From the NCBI GenBank assembly GCA_029573925.1, contig JAKQBV010000379.1, forward strand, positions 1-9,917: DNA of 9,917 nt. Reading direction: 5' to 3'. The translations under genes were made by a program, and so were the position numbers. This stretch comes from a bacterium. Lineage in GTDB: Bacteria; UBP15; UBA6099. Positions within the stretch are counted from its first letter, which is position 1. Every line of letters starts with the position of its first letter. Below are positions 1 to 5,330 of the stretch, one piece after another. Under the pieces are notes generated by a model. It ran no database searches, had not been told where the DNA came from, and saw only the letters and a list, made by a program, of their open reading frames with translations.

Positions 1-270
1 ACCATCGGTCAGGTCGGCAACGAAGAGCATAACTTGGCGTCCGCCGGCAAGGCCGGAAGGAACAGATGGAAAGGGCGCAGGCCAACCGTTCGCGGAACGG
101 TAATGAACCCGTGCGACCACCCGCATGGCGGCGGTGAAGGCAAGAGCAAATGCGCCGGCAGGCCGCCTTGTTCTCCGTGGGGCGTTCCCGCAAAGGGCGG
201 CAAGACGAGGTCGAAGAGAAAGAGCAATAAAATGATAGTAACGCATCGCAACAAGAAGAAAAGGAAATAA
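1..270 (+). CDS. rplB: 50S ribosomal protein L2 (uL2), C-terminal part
   Basis: The open frame enters from the left edge in frame 1 and gives 89 residues before TAA at 268-270, so about the first two thirds of a usual ~275-residue L2 lie outside the window. L2 is a primary 23S rRNA binder needed for subunit association and peptidyl transferase activity. The signature HPHGGGEG is present; its first His (codon at 118-120) matches the conserved His229 of E. coli L2. It is preceded by RPTVRGTVMNP and followed by SPWGVPAKGGKTR, all typical of the C-terminal domain. The basic end, HRNKKKRK, is ordinary. It is followed after 29 bases by rpsS, the standard S10-operon neighbour. The identification is secure; only the 5' truncation limits it. 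Confidence 0.98.
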   Translation, partial: TIGQVGNEEHNLASAGKAGRNRWKGRRPTVRGTVMNPCDHPHGGGEGKSKCAGRPPCSPWGVPAKGGKTRSKRKSNKMIVTHRNKKKRK

Positions 271-299
271 GCGCGGGGATTTGCCGCGGGAGGTTTCAA

Positions 300-581
300 G
301 TGCCGAGATCGTTGAAAAAAGGGCCGTTTGTGGAAGAGAAGCTGCTTAAGAAAGTGAAAGCGGCGCAGAAGGCTAAGGGCGGAGGAATAATCCGCACGTG
401 GTCCAGAGCGTCGATGGTGGTTCCCGAAATGGTGGGACTGACGCTGGCGGTTCACAACGGGAAGAAGCACATCCCGGTGTACATAACGGAAAACATGGTG
501 GGCCACAAACTGGGCGAGTTCGCGCCGACGCGGCTGTTCCGCGGGCACGGCGGCTCGGAGAAAAAAACCGGAACGAGATGA
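300..581 (+). CDS. rpsS: 30S ribosomal protein S19 (uS19)
   Basis: This 93-residue protein is S19 of the 30S head, which contacts the A-site finger of 23S rRNA and pairs with S13. The GTG start at 300 gives the canonical N-terminus MPRSLKKGPFV and has a GGGAGG Shine-Dalgarno at 288-293, six bases upstream. Family motifs are RTWSRASMVVPEMVG (residues 32-46), VHNGKKHIPVYI (51-62) and MVGHKLGEFAPTR (66-78). The length matches the family (92-95). Oddity: the last codons cross an A7 run (561-567). A -1 shift there would bypass the TGA at 579-581 and add a basic tail ending at 643, three bases before rplV. The annotated end is the simple reading; the alternative is treated as a finding. Confidence 0.95.
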   Translation: MPRSLKKGPFVEEKLLKKVKAAQKAKGGGIIRTWSRASMVVPEMVGLTLAVHNGKKHIPVYITENMVGHKLGEFAPTRLFRGHGGSEKKTGTR

Positions 582-643
582 CCAAGGAACGCGCGGGCGG
601 CGGACAAGGCCGCGCGCGCCAAAAAAGCAAGGACAGGCGCTGA
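578..643 (+). other. Possible 21-codon basic ORF or -1-frame extension of S19
   Basis: Between rpsS and rplV lie 65 bases that stay open in the frame -1 to rpsS. An ATG at 578-580 overlaps the rpsS stop as ATGA, and the frame closes at TGA 641-643. It would encode MTKERAGGGQGRARQKSKDRR, a strongly basic, glycine-rich peptide. Third positions are mostly G or C, as in the flanking genes. The ATG has no well-placed Shine-Dalgarno; a GGAG at 557-560 is 17 bases away. Alternatively the stretch is the C-terminus of S19, joined through the A7 run by slippage or by a missed A in the assembly. It may also be untranslated spacer. I do not know which is right. Confidence 0.35.
590..616 (+). other. GC stem-loop between rpsS and rplV
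   Basis: CGCGCGG (590-596) pairs perfectly with CCGCGCG (610-616) around a 13-base loop. No U-tract follows, so it is not an intrinsic terminator. It starts 22 bases after the A7 run, too far for a canonical frameshift-stimulating structure. The local GC richness makes chance formation plausible. Confidence 0.3.
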
Positions 644-646
644 ACG

Positions 647-1000
647 ATGGAACAACAATTTGCCAGAGCGGAAGTAAAACACGCGAGGGTGTCGGCCCGA
701 AAAGCGGGAAGATACGCGGCGGCCATAAAAGGAATGAAATTCCAGCAGGCGTACTCAACGCTGGAATTCATGACCTCTCCGACGGCCAAGACGGTGCAGA
801 AGGTTCTGGCGTCGGCCGGAGCCAACGCCGAAGAGAACCATGACATGACTCGCGATCAGTTGTACGTGTACGAGGCGGTGGCGAATCAGGGGCCGACATT
901 CAGGCGGTTTAGGCCTGCGATGCGCGGCATGGCCACGAGGATACGGAAACGCACCAGCCACATAATAATCGTGCTCTCGGACAAACCGAGGAAGTCGTAA
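647..1000 (+). CDS. rplV: 50S ribosomal protein L22 (uL22)
   Basis: This 117-residue protein is L22, which binds 23S rRNA domains and sends a long beta-hairpin into the wall of the nascent peptide exit tunnel. The N-terminal half has the usual VKHARVSARKAGRYAA-like start (residues 10-25) and AGANAEEN near residues 57-64. The C-terminal hairpin and strand are recognisable as GPTFRRFRP (82-90) followed by RIRKRTSHIIIVLSD (98-112). The hairpin tip is unusual: where most L22 proteins read PRAxGRA, this one reads PAMRGMA (90-96), losing two arginines. The ATG at 647 lacks a well-spaced Shine-Dalgarno (AAGGA at 629-633 is 13 bases away). It lies three bases after the TGA at 641-643, so translation may be coupled to whatever frame ends there. 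Confidence 0.97.
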   Translation: MEQQFARAEVKHARVSARKAGRYAAAIKGMKFQQAYSTLEFMTSPTAKTVQKVLASAGANAEENHDMTRDQLYVYEAVANQGPTFRRFRPAMRGMATRIRKRTSHIIIVLSDKPRKS

Positions 1001-1005
1001 GGAGG
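999..1005 (+). promoter_or_regulatory. Strong Shine-Dalgarno that fixes the TTG start of rpsC
   Basis: AAGGAGG overlaps the rplV stop codon (TAA 998-1000) and lies six bases before the TTG at 1012. It supports the unusual TTG as the true start. No ATG or GTG in that frame would give the canonical MGQKVNP beginning. Confidence 0.85.
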
Positions 1006-1011
1006 CGGGCA

Positions 1012-1740
1012 TTGGGACAGAAAGTTAACCCTAAAGGGCTTAGGCTCGGGATCGTAGAAACTTGGGACAGCAGATGGTTCGCGGACAAGGATTACGCGGA
1101 CGTGCTGCACGAGGATTTCATGATCCGGGACATCGTAAAAAAATGGAATTACAAGGGCGACGGAAGGCCGTTGACGGGCAAGGCGCTCAAGAGGCTCCAA
1201 AGGGACAACCTCAGGTTCAGCGGAATCTCCAAAGTCGAGATCGAGCGGAAAGCCAAGAACGTGCTGGTCAGGATCAGCGCGGCAAAGCCCGGAATAGTCA
1301 TCGGCAAGAACGGCGAGACTATCGAAGCTCTCACCAAGGAACTGAGAAACAAGACCGGAAAAGCGGTTGACATAAAGATAAAGACGATAGAGCAGCCGGA
1401 CCTAGACGCATGGTTGCTGGGCGAAGGCGTGGCGATGATGATAGAGCGCAGGTTCGCGGTGCGGCGCGCCATCAAGCAGTCGATGGAAAAAGCGTTGCGC
1501 GCGGGAGCGCAGGGAGTGAAAATCATGTGCGCCGGGCGGCTGGGCGGCGCGGAAATAGCCAGAACCGAATGGAGCAGGCGCGGCAGAGTCCCGCTCCACA
1601 CGCTTCGCGCGGAGATCGACTACGCGCACACCGAGGCGTTCACCACCTATGGAAAAATCGGCATCAAAGTGTGGATATACAAGGGAGACAAAGACCCGAG
1701 GAAATTCAAAAACGAGCTCCTGCTGCATGGTCAGGACTGA
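1012..1740 (+). CDS. rpsC: 30S ribosomal protein S3 (uS3) with an N-terminal-region insertion
   Basis: This 242-residue protein is S3, part of the mRNA entry channel and helicase region of the 30S head. It starts with TTG, giving MGQKVNPKGLRLGIV, backed by AAGGAGG six bases upstream. The N-terminal domain is followed by a KH domain with PGIVIGKNGETIEAL (residues 93-107, GKNG loop). The C-terminal S3 domain shows GRLGGAEIARTEW (175-187), HTLRAEIDYA (196-205) and GKIGIKVWIYKG (214-225). Oddity: compared with E. coli S3 from memory, about 22 extra residues lie between IVKK (41-44) and GISKVEIER (71-79). They start just after an in-frame A7 run (1137-1143) and include a basic segment, KALKRLQRDNLRF. 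The KH motif is therefore shifted about 21 positions. The identity is certain; the insertion's function is unknown. Confidence 0.97.
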   Translation: MGQKVNPKGLRLGIVETWDSRWFADKDYADVLHEDFMIRDIVKKWNYKGDGRPLTGKALKRLQRDNLRFSGISKVEIERKAKNVLVRISAAKPGIVIGKNGETIEALTKELRNKTGKAVDIKIKTIEQPDLDAWLLGEGVAMMIERRFAVRRAIKQSMEKALRAGAQGVKIMCAGRLGGAEIARTEWSRRGRVPLHTLRAEIDYAHTEAFTTYGKIGIKVWIYKGDKDPRKFKNELLLHGQD

Positions 1741-1758
1741 CCGGAGAGGCTTAAGGCG

Positions 1759-2163
1759 ATGTTACAACCTAAAAAAGTAAAATACCGGAAAATGCACCGG
1801 GGCCGGATGAAAGGCACTCCGGTCAAAGGCTCCACAGTGGCGTTCGGCGAGTACGGACTGCAGGCGATGGAGCCTGCGTGGATAACCGCCAGACAGATAG
1901 AGGCGTCGCGCGTGGCCGTCACAAGGTGCATCAAGCGAGGCGGGAAAGTTTGGATACGGATATTCCCGCACAAGAGCGCCACTAAGAAACCCGCCGAAAC
2001 CAGAATGGGAAAAGGCAAAGGCAGCCCGGAGTTTTGGGTGGCGGTGGTTAAGCCGGGAACGATGATACTCGAACTGGCGGGCGCGCCCGAAGATCTTTCT
2101 AAAGAAGCTCTGACGCTGGCCGCCTACAAGTTGCCGATTAAGTGCAGAATCGTCAAAAGATAA
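1759..2163 (+). CDS. rplP: 50S ribosomal protein L16 (uL16)
   Basis: This 134-residue protein is L16, which helps shape the A-site tRNA binding region of the 50S subunit and is added late in assembly. It begins MLQPKKVKYRKMHRGRMKG, the standard N-terminus, with GGAGAGG at 1743-1749 as a plausible Shine-Dalgarno. AFGEYGLQA (28-36), EPAWITARQIEASRVA (38-53) and KVWIRIFPHKS (63-73) follow in the usual order. The functional loop RMGKGKG (82-88), which approaches the peptidyl transferase centre, is intact. Length matches the family (about 134-144). It sits between rpsC and rpmC as in almost all bacteria. Nothing is odd about it. Confidence 0.98.
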   Translation: MLQPKKVKYRKMHRGRMKGTPVKGSTVAFGEYGLQAMEPAWITARQIEASRVAVTRCIKRGGKVWIRIFPHKSATKKPAETRMGKGKGSPEFWVAVVKPGTMILELAGAPEDLSKEALTLAAYKLPIKCRIVKR

Positions 2164-2175
2164 CGGGAGTCGGAT

Positions 2176-2379
2176 ATGAAGACGCGGGAAATGAGAGAAT
2201 TGAGCGACGGCGAACTGAAGGACAAGCTCGACGGTTTTAAACAAGAGCTTTTTAACCTGAGGTGGCAGACGGCGTCTCACCAGAACCAAAATCCCAAAAG
2301 GATAAGGGATGTCAAGAGAATCATAGCGAGAGCGTTGACCATCCTGAACGAACGCGATCGGAAGGAAGCGGCGAAATGA
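2176..2379 (+). CDS. rpmC: 50S ribosomal protein L29 (uL29)
   Basis: This 67-residue protein is L29, a two-helix protein beside L23 at the tunnel exit, near the docking sites of trigger factor and SRP. The first helix region reads MREL...ELKDKLDGFKQELFNLRWQ (residues 6-31); the second begins after the turn at NPKRIRDVKRIIARALTIL (39-57). Both match the family pattern, including the ELFNLR core. GGGAG at 2165-2169, six bases before the ATG, is the Shine-Dalgarno. The stop overlaps the rpsQ start as ATGA (2376-2379), so the two are probably translationally coupled. Its 67 residues are normal for the family. Confidence 0.97.
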   Translation: MKTREMRELSDGELKDKLDGFKQELFNLRWQTASHQNQNPKRIRDVKRIIARALTILNERDRKEAAK

Positions 2380-2744
2380 GGGAATCTAGCAGACAGTCGA
2401 TAGTCGGAAAAGTCATCAGCGACAAGATGGATAAGACTGTTGTCGTGCAGGTCGAAAGCCTGAAACAGCATCCGAAGTACAAGAAGTTCATGCGCACGCG
2501 CAAGAACTACAAGGCTCACGACGGGGCGAACGAGTGTTCGCTCGGGGACATAGTCAAGTGCGACGAGACGCGCCCGCTCAGCAGGGACAAAAGATGGCGC
2601 GTGGTAGAGATATTAAAGAAGCGCTTCGTGTCCACGCTCGAGGTGGAAGACCCCGACGAGATGGTGATGAAGAAGCAGAAACCGGCTGAGACGGCGGGCG
2701 AAGAGACGGTTGCGGAAGTCGAGCAGGCGTCAGACGAAGAGTAG
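2376..2744 (+). CDS. rpsQ: 30S ribosomal protein S17 (uS17) with an acidic C-terminal tail
   Basis: This 122-residue protein is S17, an early-binding 16S rRNA protein of the 30S body with an OB fold. I chose the ATG at 2376, which overlaps the rpmC stop as ATGA and has AAGGAAG at 2362-2368, seven bases upstream. The open frame extends further upstream, but only inside rpmC. Core motifs are GKVISDKMDKTVVV (11-24), HPKYKKFMRTRKNYKAHD (32-49), CSLGDIVKCDETRPLSRDKRW (54-74) and VVEILKKR (76-83). The family usually ends near residue 84. Here about 37 more residues follow, with many Glu and Asp and ending QASDEE, probably disordered. The tail's role is unknown. Its base composition resembles the core, so I see no sign of a recent fusion. 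Confidence 0.96.
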   Translation: MRESSRQSIVGKVISDKMDKTVVVQVESLKQHPKYKKFMRTRKNYKAHDGANECSLGDIVKCDETRPLSRDKRWRVVEILKKRFVSTLEVEDPDEMVMKKQKPAETAGEETVAEVEQASDEE

Positions 2745-2761
2745 AATACGAGAGCGGGAGC

Positions 2762-2774
2762 GGGCCGACGGCCC
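2762..2774 (+). other. Short GC stem-loop before rplN
   Basis: GGGCC (2762-2766) and GGCCC (2770-2774) form a five-base-pair stem with a GAC loop. It leads directly into the C10 tract at 2772-2781, not into a U-tract, so it is unlikely to be an intrinsic terminator. It lies at the S10/spc boundary, which is why it is recorded. Confidence 0.35.
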
Positions 2775-2781
2775 CCCCCCC
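2772..2781 (+). repeat. C10 homopolymer in the rpsQ-rplN gap
   Basis: Ten consecutive C residues lie in the 63-base gap between rpsQ and rplN. It is the longest homopolymer I found in the window. It falls outside coding sequence, so length variation would not shift a reading frame. It ends 26 bases before the rplN start. The exact length should be regarded as uncertain, because such tracts are error-prone in sequencing. Confidence 0.8.
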
Positions 2782-2807
2782 ATGCGACTACGGGAGCGTG
2801 AACTGAA

Positions 2808-3182
2808 ATGATACAGAAGGAATCGCGGCTGAAAGTGGCGGACAATTCGGGAGCCAAGGAAATCCTCTGCATAGGCATACCCGGTTCGAGCGTCATCAGA
2901 TACGCGGGAATCGGAGACATAATCACGGCGGCAGTCAAGCAGTCGATACCGTCCGCCGGAGCGGGAGCAAAAAAAGGAAAGGTCATCAAGGCCGTAATAG
3001 TCAGGACGAAGCAACCTGTGGCGCGCCCGGACGGCTCGGTCATCAGGTTCGACGACAACGCGGCTGTGATAATCGACAAGGACAACAACCCGGTGGGCAC
3101 GCGCGTGTTCGGACCGGTTGGACGGGAACTGAGAGACAGGAACTTCCTAAAGATAGTGTCTCTGGCCCCCGAAGTGCTTTGA
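2808..3182 (+). CDS. rplN: 50S ribosomal protein L14 (uL14)
   Basis: This 124-residue protein is L14, a compact 23S rRNA-binding barrel that lies at the subunit interface near L19 and is the target of the silencing factor RsfS. It opens with MIQKESRLKVADNSGAKE, the classic L14 start. It continues with GIGDIITAAVKQ (34-45), KKGKVIKAVIVRTK (55-68), GSVIRFDDNAAVII (76-89) and GTRVFGPVGRELR (97-109). The length is almost exactly that of the family (122). Its Shine-Dalgarno is only moderately placed: GGAG at 2793-2796, 11 bases upstream. It is the first gene of the classical spc segment and follows a 63-base gap containing a C10 tract. Confidence 0.98.
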   Translation: MIQKESRLKVADNSGAKEILCIGIPGSSVIRYAGIGDIITAAVKQSIPSAGAGAKKGKVIKAVIVRTKQPVARPDGSVIRFDDNAAVIIDKDNNPVGTRVFGPVGRELRDRNFLKIVSLAPEVL

Positions 3183-3207
3183 GGCAAATAAACGGCGGAG
3201 AAACGAA

Positions 3208-3549
3208 ATGGAACGCGCAAGAGCGATGAAAATGAATATCAGGAAGGGAGACACCGTAAAGGTGATCTCCGGCAGAGACAAAGGCAAACAGGGCGAAGCC
3301 TTGAGCGTGTCGCCGACATCCGGCAAAGTCGTGGTGCATCAGGTGAACATGGCGCGCAAGGCCGTCAAGCCCGACCCGAAAAAGAACCCACAGGGCGGGA
3401 TCATAGAGATGCCCGCTCCTATACAGGCGTCGAACCTAAAGCTGGTGTGCCCGAGGTGCGAGAAGCCGACCAAGGTCAAACGCAGCAAGGACGCCGAAGG
3501 AAAATCAAGCAGAAAATGCGGGAAATGCGGTGAATTGATCGATGGCTGA
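3208..3549 (+). CDS. rplX: 50S ribosomal protein L24 (uL24), Cys4 form
   Basis: This 113-residue protein is L24, an assembly initiator of the 50S subunit that binds the 5' part of 23S rRNA. The KOW motif lies in RKGDTVKVISGRDKGKQGEA (12-31). The family segment NPQGGIIEMPAPIQASNLKLV (60-80) precedes a zinc ribbon with CPRC (81-84) and CGKC (104-107). That Cys4 ending is common in many bacterial phyla and absent from the E. coli type. I kept the ATG at 3208 because GGCGGAG (3194-3200) lies seven bases before it. The inner ATG codons at 3226 and 3232 would give an N-terminus nearer the usual length but have weaker Shine-Dalgarno sequences. It overlaps rplE by eight bases. Confidence 0.95.
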   Translation: MERARAMKMNIRKGDTVKVISGRDKGKQGEALSVSPTSGKVVVHQVNMARKAVKPDPKKNPQGGIIEMPAPIQASNLKLVCPRCEKPTKVKRSKDAEGKSSRKCGKCGELIDG

Positions 3550-4096
3550 GACAACTAGATACGCTGAGCTTTACAAAAACGAGATCGTCCCGAAACTGAT
3601 GCAGGAGTTCGGCTACACGACGGTCATGCAGACGCCGCGTCTGGTGAAGATAGTGCTCAACATGGGCGTGGGCGAAGCGAGAGAAGAGCCGAAGTCGCTG
3701 GAGAACGCGGTGGCGGATCTGACGACGATAACCGGCCAGAAACCGGTGATCACCCGCGCGAGGAAGTCCATCTCCAACTTCAAGATCAGGGAAGGATGGA
3801 GCATCGGCACGAAAGTGACGTTGCGCGGAGCGAAGATGTACGACTTCCTCGACAGGATGATCAATCTAGCGATACCGCGAGTCAGAGACTTTCGCGGGTA
3901 TTCGTCGAAATCCTTCGACGGGCGCGGCAACTATTCGATGGGCATCCGAGAGCAGTTGATGTTCCCGGAGATAGAATATGACAAGATCGACAAGGTTCGC
4001 GGGATGAACATAACTATCGCGACCACGGCAAAGACGGACCAAGAGGGGCTGGCGCTGCTGAAGGCGTTCGGATTCCCGTTCGCGCAGCAGAAGTGA
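3542..4096 (+). CDS. rplE: 50S ribosomal protein L5 (uL5)
   Basis: This 184-residue protein is L5, which binds 5S rRNA in the central protuberance and contacts P-site tRNA and S13. The start lies inside the end of rplX (overlap 3542-3549), implying coupled translation; a weak CGGTGA lies eight bases upstream. Recognised motifs are LVKIVLNMGVGEA (34-46), GQKPVITRARKSISNFKIREG (65-85, near-complete match to the family), GTKVTLRG (89-96), IPRVRDFRG (111-119) and SFDGRGNYSMGIREQLMFPEI (124-144). The end, GLALLKAFGFPF, is also canonical. Length is slightly above the usual ~179. There are no anomalies. Confidence 0.98.
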   Translation: MAETTRYAELYKNEIVPKLMQEFGYTTVMQTPRLVKIVLNMGVGEAREEPKSLENAVADLTTITGQKPVITRARKSISNFKIREGWSIGTKVTLRGAKMYDFLDRMINLAIPRVRDFRGYSSKSFDGRGNYSMGIREQLMFPEIEYDKIDKVRGMNITIATTAKTDQEGLALLKAFGFPFAQQK

Positions 4097-4129
4097 CGGC
4101 GCGGAAGAATATAAGGAAGAGGTGCAACA

Positions 4130-4315
4130 GTGTCGACGAAAGCGCACTACCTGAAATCGCAGAAACAGCCGAAGTTTTCGACGCGCGCTAAGAACAGATG
4201 CAAGATATGCGGAAGGCCGCGCGGCTATCTGAGAAAATTCGGAATATGTAGAATATGCTTCCGCACGCTTGCCAACGAAGGGCAGATACCGGGCGTCGTA
4301 AAGGCGAGCTGGTAA
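4130..4315 (+). CDS. rpsN: 30S ribosomal protein S14 type Z (uS14), zinc form
   Basis: This 61-residue protein is the short zinc-binding form of S14 (also called RpsZ), which sits in the 30S head near S3, S10 and S19. The GTG start is preceded by a purine-rich AAGGAAGAGG at 4113-4122. Zinc ligands are C24, C27, C40 and C43 in CKIC and CRIC. The family block GRPRGYLRKFGICRICFR (28-45) is intact, as is the ending GQIPGVVKASW. The 61-residue length and the four Cys distinguish it from the ~100-residue zinc-free S14 of E. coli. Its place between rplE and rpsH is standard. Confidence 0.98.
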   Translation: MSTKAHYLKSQKQPKFSTRAKNRCKICGRPRGYLRKFGICRICFRTLANEGQIPGVVKASW

Positions 4316-4341
4316 ACAATCAGGAGTAGAGGGCCAAAGAC

Positions 4342-4740
4342 ATGGGTATGACAGATCCTATAGCGGATATGCTGACAAGGATAAGGAACGCTCAGCGCCA
4401 GAACTTCGAGTCTGTGGAACTGCCGGCCTCGAAGATGAAGCTGGAGATGCTGAAGATAATGAAAGCCGAGGGCTTCATCAAGAATTACGCCGTGCGGAAG
4501 CGCAAATCGCACAACGTGATCAAGGTGTTCCTCAAGTACGGGCCTGACGGCGAGCCGGCGATAGAAAAGCTTGCAAGAGTCAGCAAGCCCAGCCGAAGAA
4601 CGTATATCGACAAGAGGAGCATACCTCTCGTGGCCGGCGGAATGGGGATGGCGATAATCTCCACGTCGGGCGGGCTGATGACATCGCAGGAGGCGCGCAA
4701 GAAAGGCGTCGGCGGCGAACTGATATGCACTATGTGGTGA
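4342..4740 (+). CDS. rpsH: 30S ribosomal protein S8 (uS8)
   Basis: This 132-residue protein is S8, a central primary binder of 16S rRNA. In E. coli it also represses the spc operon by binding its mRNA near rplE; whether that happens here cannot be seen. The N-terminus MGMTDPIADMLTRIRNAQ is canonical. AGAGGG at 4328-4333 lies eight bases before the first ATG (4342), favouring it over the ATG at 4348. The C-terminal RNA-binding part reads GGMGMAIISTSGGLMTSQEAR (99-119) followed by KKGVGGELICTMW, matching the family. Length is normal (about 130). A 53-base gap containing a weak hairpin separates it from rplF. Confidence 0.98.
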   Translation: MGMTDPIADMLTRIRNAQRQNFESVELPASKMKLEMLKIMKAEGFIKNYAVRKRKSHNVIKVFLKYGPDGEPAIEKLARVSKPSRRTYIDKRSIPLVAGGMGMAIISTSGGLMTSQEARKKGVGGELICTMW

Positions 4741-4766
4741 CGGAGGGGCGCTGCCGCCGCCGTCCG
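4741..4766 (+). other. Imperfect GC hairpin between rpsH and rplF
   Basis: CGGA (4741-4744) pairs with TCCG (4763-4766), and further G-C pairs are possible inside with a mismatch and a bulge. It begins directly after the rpsH stop. CAATCAAAAA follows, with no U-tract, so it is not a typical terminator. It could be a minor RNA stability element or chance. Confidence 0.22.
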
Positions 4767-4793
4767 CAATCAAAAACCGGGAAGTGAAGCGAG

Positions 4794-5330
4794 ATGTCAA
4801 GAATAGGAAAACTGAAAATTGATCTGCCGAAGGGCGCGACTGTTGACATAAAAGACGGAAGCGTGAAAATGAAAGGCGGACTCGGAGAAATGAGTTGGCA
4901 GTTGCCTCCGGGGATCACCGTCGAACAGGACGGCTCCGAACTGCGCGTCGTCCGCGCCAAGGAAGACAAGAAAACGCGCGCGTTGCACGGTCTTTCCCGC
5001 GCGCTGATAGCGAACATGGCAAAAGGCGTGACCGAGGGCTTCAGCAAGACGCTTGAGATTCAGGGCGTAGGTTACAAAGCCGAAATGAAGAAAGACAAAC
5101 TCGCGCTTTTCGTCGGCTATTCGCATCCCGTAGAGTTCGAGGCCCCCGAAGGCATAACATTGAAAACAGAGAACCCGACGACGATAGTAGTGTCCGGAAT
5201 AGACAAAGGAAGGGTAGGACAGGTTTCAGCTGACATAAGAAAATTCAGGCCACCGGACGCTTACAAAGGCAAGGGAATAAGATATAAGAACGAGAAGATC
5301 AAGCTGAAACCGGGCAAGAGTGGCGCATAA
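4794..5330 (+). CDS. rplF: 50S ribosomal protein L6 (uL6)
   Basis: This 178-residue protein is L6, a two-domain protein near the factor-binding site at the base of the L7/L12 stalk. Domain 1 starts MSRIGKLKIDLPKG and carries RALHGLSRALIANM (62-75). Domain 2 has the family signature LEIQGVGYKAEM (87-98) and LFVGYSHPVEF (105-115). The end, RKFRPPDAYKGKGIRYKNE (149-167), is the well-known RNA-binding C-terminus. The length fits the family (175-180). A GGGAAG at 4779-4784 is nine bases before the ATG. The last 11 bases overlap the GTG start of rplR, which suggests coupled translation. Confidence 0.98.
   Translation: MSRIGKLKIDLPKGATVDIKDGSVKMKGGLGEMSWQLPPGITVEQDGSELRVVRAKEDKKTRALHGLSRALIANMAKGVTEGFSKTLEIQGVGYKAEMKKDKLALFVGYSHPVEFEAPEGITLKTENPTTIVVSGIDKGRVGQVSADIRKFRPPDAYKGKGIRYKNEKIKLKPGKSGA

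Noticed and set aside
9..758. Long reverse-strand open frame of 249 codons across rplB, rpsS and rplV
   Set aside because: It is the antisense of three certain ribosomal genes. It resembles no family I know, is full of Arg, Pro and Phe as expected for a shadow frame, and arises because GC-rich codon use removes stops.
1137..1143. A7 run in rpsC, and a similar one in rplN (2969-2975), as possible frameshift sites
   Set aside because: Both are read in frame as Lys-Lys, with the conserved protein continuing on each side. They show that A7 runs are ordinary here and give no sign of frameshifting.
2782..2811. Nine-codon ORF (MRLRERELK) overlapping the rplN start as ATGA
   Set aside because: It is too short to judge, has only the C10 tract and no Shine-Dalgarno upstream, and such ORFs arise often by chance.
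2516..3220. Reverse-strand open frame of 234 codons across rpsQ, the C10 gap and rplN
   Set aside because: It runs through the C10 tract and opposite two conserved genes. The Ser-rich composition is typical of antisense frames, and I see no family motif.
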